A DNA stretch of 64,000 bases from positions 5,122,451 to 5,186,450 of the forward strand of contig JAJEKV010000028.1 of assembly GCA_021234155.1 (NCBI GenBank), given 5' to 3'. Each line of letters begins with the position of its first letter. Position 1 is the first letter of the stretch. Source of the stretch: Isoetes taiwanensis (Eukaryota; Streptophyta; Lycopodiopsida; Isoetales; Isoetaceae). A model generated the notes under the pieces. It did not search any database and was not told where the DNA came from. It saw only the letters and a program-made list of their open reading frames with translations. The translations under genes were made by a program, and so were the position numbers. Shown here piece by piece: positions 57,055 through 64,000 of this stretch.

Positions 57055-57140
57055 CCATGCCCCTTTTATTGTTTGGGTCCCACGGCCAATTTGGTCTCCG
57101 TGAACGTTAAAAACCCTATCTATCTACCTATCTATTTATG
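57055..57140 (+). mobile_element. non-LTR 3' end with a TCTA tail
   Basis: TTGGGCTTCCATGCCCC, then TTTGGGTCCCACGGCCAATT, TGGTCTCCGTGAACGTTAAA and a TCTA repeat (57117-57137). It shares the conserved terminal block with 757 and 42164 but has a different tail. Confidence 0.55.
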
Positions 57141-57339
57141 TGAAGATTGCTTTTGGACTAGCGTGGTGCAGCCATATGGAATATGAGAAATCAGTGTTTG
57201 TTGTTTATGTTTCTTGTTGCTTAATTGTAATGTGGTTTTTCTTCCATTTGCCAAGTCTTTATTAGGTAGGATGAGTACATGCGGGCCTTCTCTCCCTCCT
57301 TCCCTTTTCTGGAATATCTTTTAAGATATCATGCATAAG

Positions 57340-57410
57340 AATGGGCTCACTATGAATATTGTATTGGGTCCCATACGGACAATAAAAATCAATTCAATTC
57401 AGTTAATAAC
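57340..57410 (+). mobile_element. short non-LTR 3' end with a TTCAA tail
   Basis: TATTGTATTGGGTCCCATAC, GGACAATAAAAATC and a TTCAA repeat. It is a shortened form of the same terminal block. Confidence 0.5.
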
Positions 57411-58765
57411 TATATAGAACGAGTCTTGCTAGGTCCAGTTAGGTGGAACTATCATATCCATGTTTGACAATCATTTATCAGTCGTCATGAATATTTTGCA
57501 CTAAAGCATAAGTCTTGAATTTGCTTAAGATGTCACGCCACGCATAGTTTGACATCTTTGTGGAAGAACCTCATTCTACTCTGTCTATATGTCGCCTCGA
57601 TTACAATTTAAGCATATGGTAAAAGCTTGAGGGTTCAGCCCCTCTAGATTAGCTATTACATATGTATTATGCGAATTTGACTTAATTTACTGTAGAATGT
57701 AGTTATTGCATCGGTTGATTTTGACTTAGTTTACTGTGGAATGTAGATATTGCATGGGTTGCTAATCTTCTGAGGTTTTCGACTTGTTATTCTAGCATAA
57801 TGATGTGATTACTATTTAGCCTATAGTAATATATTATCATCAATCTGGGTTTTCCCACTCTGATAATTGAATGATCCATCAAGTTTCTTGTTGAGTGCCA
57901 GGCTTTCGTCCCATATCATGCACTTGGGCCAATGCAACTGACAATAATACTATATCAATCGCTAGATGAATATTGCACCATGCAAGTGCTTTGGTACCCC
58001 ACATTACATCACTCAAGGTCCAATGTTCCTTTTTTTTTGAAAGAAGATTGATTTATATAATCAACGATACAAAAGATGCCGATGGTATAACAACCAGCCT
58101 ATGCTCAAAATGGATCATCAGCATTAAAATGTCAGAACGACTAAGATAGAGTCTAATGTTATTATATAAGACAAGAGTTGGCACCACCAAGCGTATGTTT
58201 TTGTACCAAGATTACGTCACTGCAGGTCAAATGGTGTTTTTTTATAAGAGCTGCCCGTGAAAGGCAATTTTTATTTCCAAATTGCAAGCATGCTCAAGGA
58301 GGTCAAATGGTGTTTTCTTTTTTCTTTTTTTTTTCCCTTTTTTTTTCTTAAATAAGATCTGCCCTTACCAGCTGCTGTTTTATAATTGATGACGATGGAA
58401 TTTTAACATTCACTAGAAGCCAGTAACACTTGCTCGCAAATATAGTCATACTTTATCAGTAACACTTGCTCCCAAACACAGCCATATCTTTATATATCAC
58501 TCTATATATCACTCTATATATCACTCTTGTCTGGAGCCATTGATCACAGGAATATACCATGATATTCCTCCAATCAATGGTCCACGTTTTTTGGCACACA
58601 CAATCAAAAGACAAATGCAATGGTGCAAATATTCGAATATATTTCAAAGGTCCAAGAACTCTATTCCATCAGAACTTTATATTACAAACAGTCCAACATG
58701 AAAATATATACAACTGCCAAGGCAGTATCTGCATAGAACCAACAAACAGCTGTACAATGCCCAAT
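57411..58765. other. non-coding stretch with T runs and a 12-bp tandem repeat
   Basis: A T run at 58029-58038 followed by GAAAGAAGATTGATTTAT resembles a minus-strand LINE end. A T/C-rich stretch lies at 58316-58350. TATATATCACTC repeats three times at 58491-58526. No gene is seen. Confidence 0.4.
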
Positions 58766-60080
58766 GCATCTAAGCATGGCGGCCATCACCACCGCGTGAC
58801 CTGCCAATGCGGTGCCTATCATGGCGCTGCCTCAGGGCTTCAAGATCACGCAACTCTCTAATAAGTAGGCCACGACACAGATTGAGATGCGAGCGAAGAA
58901 TGCTAGTATCAAACGCCATCTCTACTGGGCAGCGATGTGCAGCATGCAACGCGGCATCAATTTGTTCAAGTGTACTTGCCAGTGCAAAGCGCAGGTTGTT
59001 CACTGCAAGACACACGCTTCTGACTGCGTTTTCAGCATCCCTTAGTTCCTCAGCAAATGTGCGACCATCAACTCCAACAGCATGTCCACTCTCAACTCCG
59101 GACAATAATCGCGGACTCACATGCCATTGAGCCTCCTCAGAGTCATCGCTAATGACTATAAGCTCTGCATTTCGTGCTCTTCCTTGCTCTATCCTATTGT
59201 CACCTGTTACAAACCAAGCCGCAAGTCAGCCATCAAGAGCACGAGTAACGTGCATACAGACAATTACAACCATATCAAGCGACATCAAAGTCATTATCAT
59301 GCAAATCTAATGGAATAAAATCTGCAAATGGGTCTGCAGGCTCTTGAGGCGACGGCTGCACTCCAGAGTCTGCGTAAATGAACTCGTCGGCACTGCTGCC
59401 TCTCTCAGCACTGCCTTCTACATCATCAAATTCTGCAGTCTCATCCCACGGGCGCTTTTCGCCTCTTTCCAACCCGCTCAATCGGTACTATTCCCGGGTC
59501 ATGACCCAAATAATGCCATTCAACATCCTTGTAAGTGCAAATAACTTGGTCTAACATAATCCGCCAGACTGCTTGAACTCTCTCAAGCGAGGCATACGCG
59601 GAATTATTAGGTAGCACCCACGAACTGGCGAGCCTGAACTTGCCTGTCTGAATCATAGCTTTGACCGTATGCACAAGGAGGGCAGACTCGAATCTTCCAC
59701 AGTGATAAGACACATAATGGAGCGCCTTGTCCATGAGATTGCCATTGTGAAGCACCGTCAGGTGCTTCACCTCCCCTGCGCCATAAAGAGCGTAAAGCTC
59801 CTTGCCAGCATCCACCTGTTCAGCAGTGACGTTATGCATGTGTGCCTGAAAATGAAGCTTGCCTAAATCCTTTAGGCAGTAGCCCACAAGGCCTTCAAAG
59901 CAATGCAGCTTTGAGCCTCGCAATGCTTTACATAAGATCATAGCACCGGGTGGCCCGCAGTATTCCATCCAAGAAAATTTTTAATCCTCACATTGAGGTT
60001 TTGGCGTGTTTTAGCATTGGAGCGCGCCGACGGCACTGAATGTGAAGGTGGTCAAAAGATGAACCACGTTCCAAAGCCAC
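58766..60080 (-). pseudogene. HUH-type Rep-like gene, broken by frameshifts
   Basis: On the minus strand, a short frame reading ALERGSSFDHLHIQ (about 60036-60077) carries an HUHxQ motif, the metal-binding motif of rolling-circle replication initiators. Within the next frame (59968-59441), residues 28-34 read VGYCLKD (Tyr30 codon at 59879-59881). This fits the YxxK catalytic motif with a following acidic residue, and KLHFQAHMHNV comes right after. The block reaches ASSWVLPNNSAYASLERVQAVW in two parts. Frames at 59481-59275 and 59203-58770 continue the strand after a phase change and a likely 3' splice site (GTAACAG before 59203). The last part holds LIVISDDSEE and a helical region. Frame shifts lie near 59990 and 59460. 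It resembles eukaryotic Rep-encoding mobile elements (Replitron-like) or a cellular relative of CRESS-type Reps; this is inference from motifs. Confidence 0.5.
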
Positions 60081-60420
60081 CACCGGCGGCGCAATTCTCC
60101 TTCGGGAATAGGATCATTCGATCGTGAGTCACGATGGCCGTCCCACACCCTCCAAAGACAATTGTGACAGACGTGTCTAAGTGGAATGGAAGATCAACTG
60201 CTTCTTCTCCACGTCCACCACCTATATCAGGGCCAACATGCTCCTCTATCAACGAGACGGTCCTGCTACCTCTCCCTCTCCCTCTTCCCCTTCCTCGGCC
60301 TCTGCCTGTACCTCTACTTGCTCTCTTTGTATTCTGTGGCTCATCCTCTTCTGAAACATCATCGGTAACAGCAGTGACCACCAATAGATTCACTAATGCA
60401 AGGAGGCAATCCCCTACCAC
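60052..60420 (-). other. frame with Arg-Gly repeats, possible N-terminal part of the Rep-like gene
   Basis: A 122-codon minus-strand frame has an acidic start (VSEEDEPQ), a run of alternating Gly and Arg (~35-52), and then unremarkable sequence up to the HUH region, where the phase changes. It may be the damaged N-terminal region of the Rep-like gene, or a chance frame in GC-rich sequence. RG repeats are common in nucleic-acid-binding proteins. Confidence 0.3.
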
Positions 60421-61533
60421 CTAAGCCTCTGCCTCTCCCCACACTCGCCCCCCCCTACCACCTCTTCCCAGCGGGGATCGATCTCACATCGAGCCAGCGC
60501 CCCATTCACGTCTTCAAACAACTGCGGCTGACCTCAATAGGGGGTTGTTGGGCTTCCCACAAGCGGCTTCACGCCTCAATCACAACACTGACACCGGTTT
60601 AACGGCCCCAATTCTATCTGCACAAGCCGGAGGATTCACTTCCACATCCACCTCCCCACGCCCGCATTAAAGGGTCGCAAAGAAGAGTCCATCCAGGTCT
60701 TTGCATCGCCCATGTCACTTCCTGCGTTTTCTCATGCCTCCCCATCTTCTCTCCTTGCTGCTTTGCACTGAGGGCCGCCCCACGTGCATCCAAAGAATGG
60801 AAAACTGAGCACCCAGTCTTCTTGCACCGCAATACCGCAAGCCCCACTCTCTATAAACGCCCTCAGAAAGGGGGTTTAAAACCCTCACTTTCAATCTCGC
60901 TTTGATTCCTCGGATACATACTCTTTTTCTCGCCCTCAAAGCAAGCAACCTCCTGCAAAAACACCACAAACAAATTCCGTCCGCGAAGAGGGCCTCACCC
61001 ATAGCCTCCATCACGATTTGCGGATGCACCACCGACTCTCTTATGCACTTGCGCCGCACCCACACTCCACACTGCACAAATTCGCTTTCACTCACACCAA
61101 ATCGCGAAGCCGGCTCCGGATCCTCCGCCTCCAAAAACGCTGTCGTGGTCGACCAGGACTTCCATTTTTACATGCACCCTACTTTTAGAATGTCACATGC
61201 CCGAAATCCTAACCTTTACATACCCCCAAAAAAACCACACTTTGCTTCAACACCCAAAAAAAGAAACTTCCTCCCAAGCAGCTCTCATGTGGCAAAATTT
61301 GGCAAAATATACCGTTTTGCATACAATACTATACAAGAATCATAGCCAAAACCATTGCCAGAATACACCAACCCAATACGAAACTCAAAACGGCACATAT
61401 AATAGATATGTTTTAGTTGACTTCTGTAAATCTTAGTTTCCTACGCCAAAGGGTACCTTTTTCAGAGGCCTCTTTTTTATTGATTATAATATTTCTTTCC
61501 TAAACGTGGGTGGGGATTGGATTCTAGAACACG
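60421..61533. other. non-coding stretch between the Rep-like gene and FUT
   Basis: Overlapping frames on both strands (60715-61134 minus, 60902-61345 plus) arise from GC-rich sequence and show no motif. No terminator-like or RNA feature is supported. The 3' untranslated region of FUT (minus strand) probably reaches into 61400-61533. Confidence 0.35.
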
Positions 61534-63358
61534 CTAACCTTCTGAAACATTTTCTTCCAGTTTAATCCCCCACCCAACATCTTCACAGTGTTTTACATAT
61601 TTAAGTATTGAACCAGGATCTCGTCCTCCTTGGCAATCACAGTTGTAAAGAGGAGGTCCATGGAAGCAGGCTTCTGTTGAGTAATCTTTTGAACATGCAG
61701 GTTCAGGAACTTTGCCATCAGTAGTCCAGGTCAGTACAAATGGTTTCAAGCCAGCCAATCCTTGAGCAGAATAGCCAAATGTAGACATTGGACTTGTAAC
61801 CAATGTATCACAGAAGGAAAGCAAGAAAATTTCCATTAGTGCCTTTTTATCATGATCAGCCTTGTCAGTCTGTTGCCAACCTTCATGACTTGGTAAAACT
61901 ACTCTCACAATGCTGCCATCAGCTGTAGGGTGTCTAACATACATGTCTTTTACAGTCTCATAGTAGCCTTGAAGTAAGGAAGTTACTAAAATTGAAGTTG
62001 GTTGTCTAGCAGTAATATTGTAACGAGTCCAGTCGCTGCTTTCGTTGAAATCTACTGCAGGAATCACTCCTTTCTCCACAGCACATTTTACCACTTGATC
62101 TGAAAAGTACTTCAAGGTCTCAACCTTGAAATCAAATGTCCTTATTTGAAGTCCAACCAAATTTTCAGAACCTGCCAGATATGAATTATAGAATCTAGTA
62201 ATCAAACCCCAGACTGCATCAGAAGGATGAAAAAGATAGCGCCCTAGGTGATGAAATACTGCTCTGTCAGGAAAGAGTTTTTCTAGTTCTACTTCAAATG
62301 ATGGTATGAAATAAAGACTTGGAACATAGTAAATATTAGACCTTACAAATAACCAAGGTATGGTTTTTAGTAGTTTCTGCTCTTCTGCACAGAAGAATCT
62401 TCTATCCTCCTCATTATAGGTGTGTACAAGATGAATAAATGAATAAAGAGGAGGAGGTTTTATGTCACTAACATCCACTACACATTTTCCACCCCTGTCA
62501 ATTAAATGGCCAAATCTGTAAGGAGAGGTTTCATTAAGGCTCTCAAGCAAGTGATGAGGAAAATTTGGAGGTAGAAGCCAGGATGTTCCAGGAAAAGGTT
62601 CGCAAAAAAGATCATTCACATCAGTACCTTTATCCACCAGAAGTACTCTATCTGTGAGAAGTGCATATAAAAATGCAGCTACCAAAGTGACCATTCTATT
62701 TCCAAGGCCACTGTATGCAATCCAAACAACAAACTTACAATCTGTTGTCCCTTGTTCTGATGTTGCTTGGGATGCCCATGATTCATTGAATTTTTTTGCT
62801 TCCTTTGTACATCTATGATGACGAGCTTCATATTCCCTTAGTCGGGATATCAAGTATTTTGAAGGCTTATATTTGGATGCTTGACGATACCTCTGTGCTT
62901 CAAATCTGCTCTCACACTTATCTCCCTCAGGATGATCGGTAAGAAGACCATCAAGATACAGATCAATATGCGCTGCCAAAAAAATGCCATAAATAAATGA
63001 GATTACTTATGTGTCAAATGGCCTATGCATGTTCCTGGATACATCAAATATGAAAAAATGGCGATTATGATATGGAATTCACATGTCTTTGTTAGCGAAA
63101 TATACAAAGCCTTTACAGGATTGAAATTATACCTTTCTGGCCATTCTGGAGAAGGCTGTTTCCTTCACCGACCTGGCCTCTTAAACTCAAGATAGAAGAT
63201 AGAGTAAGGAACGCCCCCACAGCAAGAAAAGCAAGGGTGAAAAACCTCAAACTTGATTTTTTTCCCAGAGGTAGCGCATTCTGGTTCAGCGCATCAACAT
63301 TCTTTCTGTCGGAAAAAAGAACAGAGTGCGAGAAATTTCTTAGCCGACCCAAATCCAT
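61534..63358 (-). CDS. FUT: GT37 fucosyltransferase (xyloglucan or AGP type), two exons
   Basis: GT37 enzymes add alpha-1,2-fucose from GDP-fucose to xyloglucan or arabinogalactan proteins in the Golgi. Exon 1 is 63358-63133 and exon 2 is 62972-61534. The intron has GT-AG ends (GTATAA donor, TTTGGCAG acceptor) and joins in frame after a phase-1 break, giving 554 residues; Arabidopsis FUT1 is 558. Residues ~37-58 form a type II membrane anchor. Conserved blocks are YSGLGNRMVTLVAAFLYALL and TDRVLLV (~162-188), LFCEPFPGTSWLLPP (~197-211), VGLQIRTFD with the nucleotide-sugar-binding Arg (~348-356), and TSPMSTFGYSAQGLAGL (~468-484). Four N-glycosylation sequons are visible. No damage is seen. Which acceptor it uses cannot be told by eye. 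Confidence 0.95.
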
Positions 63359-64000
63359 GATTATGCCGTGCCTGAGTTATAAGCATCGCCCAAAAGAGGG
63401 GCTGGTGGAATAAGCTCGGAGATCACAATTGGAAAGCTACGGCAAGATTTTCCGGGTGACTGAGGCCAAAGCAAGCATATGGGCACCAATGCATGTGCAC
63501 TCTCTTTTATTTTATATTCAAGCTCTTCTTGAGGTAGATAGCCTTCTCGTTTTCCCCCTTATGTTTTGAAGTTTTACACTTTAGGCACCAATCCACGTGG
63601 CTTGTTTTTGGATGTCCACGAAAGCATACAGCTCTTGACCTATTCTAGCCATGTTGTTAGCATTTCTAGATTGTATTGTTAACCAATTAGAGATTTCACG
63701 CAACATTTTCGTTGACCTCATTAGGATCCACAATCACATTAACATTCAGGAAGTAGCACCCCAGATATTGTCCCTTACCCACCTAAGTGGTCCCTTTAAA
63801 AATAGATTTGTTGGTCATTTGGTAGCCTGCCCCAGACCCCATTCTTATTGAAGACGATTCGTTTCTCAAGAACAATTGTTATTGAAAAACAATAAAGTTG
63901 CCATATACCAATCTGAAATGACTTTCCTATATATTTTCTTCATATGTCAGAGGATCAAATGTTCGAGTTTCATGTTGTAGAAGACGTCTTTTGTTCTGAG
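63359..64000. promoter_or_regulatory. upstream flank of FUT
   Basis: The sequence upstream of the FUT start (minus strand) has no other gene. AT-rich stretches such as TATTTTAT at 63509 could hold promoter elements, but none is convincing. The rest (to 64000) has no recognised feature. Confidence 0.3.

Noticed and set aside
58766-60420. Integrated geminivirus
   Set aside because: Motifs II and III are compatible with viral Reps too, but no coat or movement protein or viral origin hairpin was seen, and spliced frames fit a eukaryotic mobile element better. Left open only at low weight.
60715-61345. 139- and 147-codon frames on opposite strands
   Set aside because: Opposite-strand overlap, no domain, no promoter or splice support. 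The composition (GC-rich, Arg/Lys/His-rich) explains the open frames.

Overview
This is a plant nuclear segment. Two intact plant genes are present: a 3-ketoacyl-CoA synthase for very-long-chain fatty acids, and a GT37 fucosyltransferase for cell-wall glycans. Remnants of a P-class PPR gene and of SEC61 alpha also appear. Almost everything else is layered, decayed transposable elements, as expected of a large repeat-rich genome. A fern or another large-genome seedless plant or gymnosperm is my best guess. That is inference, because no lineage marker is decisive.

Layout. 1-11 kb: a non-LTR 3' end with a TTCC tail, an A-tailed minus-strand sequence with an unrecognised 190-codon frame, a GC-rich foldback repeat, a broken DUF7869-like transposon gene next to broken Ulp1 (C48) protease exons, and about 1.4 kb of palindromic GGATCC-rich repeats. 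11.4-13.0 kb: the intronless KCS gene, intact but with two catalytic histidines replaced. 13-16 kb: non-coding, with short duplicated palindromic and G-box sequences. 16.0-18.8 kb: a minus-strand Ty3 chromovirus whose LTR carries a perfect heat-shock-element palindrome upstream of a TATA box. 19.3-29.3 kb: a plus-strand Ty3 element split by a roughly 4.15 kb DNA transposon (about 20495-24645) that carries a PPR fragment and an unknown gene. 31.5-33.0 kb: a solo LTR with a 5-bp target duplication. 33.3-34.6 kb: an intron-containing SEC61 alpha pseudogene.

35-49 kb: short repeats, a Helitron Rep fragment, LINE fragments, a 0.45-kb repeat in three copies, a possible MITE, SINE-like duplications, and a 5'-truncated LINE with clear 9-bp target duplications. 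49-55.6 kb: two minus-strand LINEs in series. The second ends in a 53-bp near-perfect palindrome built on its own ORF1 start. 55.7-58.7 kb: a LINE tail fragment, a tRNA-derived SINE, a 10-bp TTCTAGAA-type satellite, and two more non-LTR 3' ends with simple-repeat tails. 58.8-60.4 kb: a broken minus-strand gene resembling an HUH-type replication initiator (HLHIQ and GYCLKD motifs); this is the most unusual object here. 61.5-63.4 kb: the two-exon fucosyltransferase on the minus strand.

The two host genes do not form an operon or a pathway. KCS acts in ER fatty-acid elongation and the fucosyltransferase in Golgi glycan synthesis. The rest is a record of insertion, nesting, short tandem duplication and decay. 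All calls were made by eye; no database search was run.
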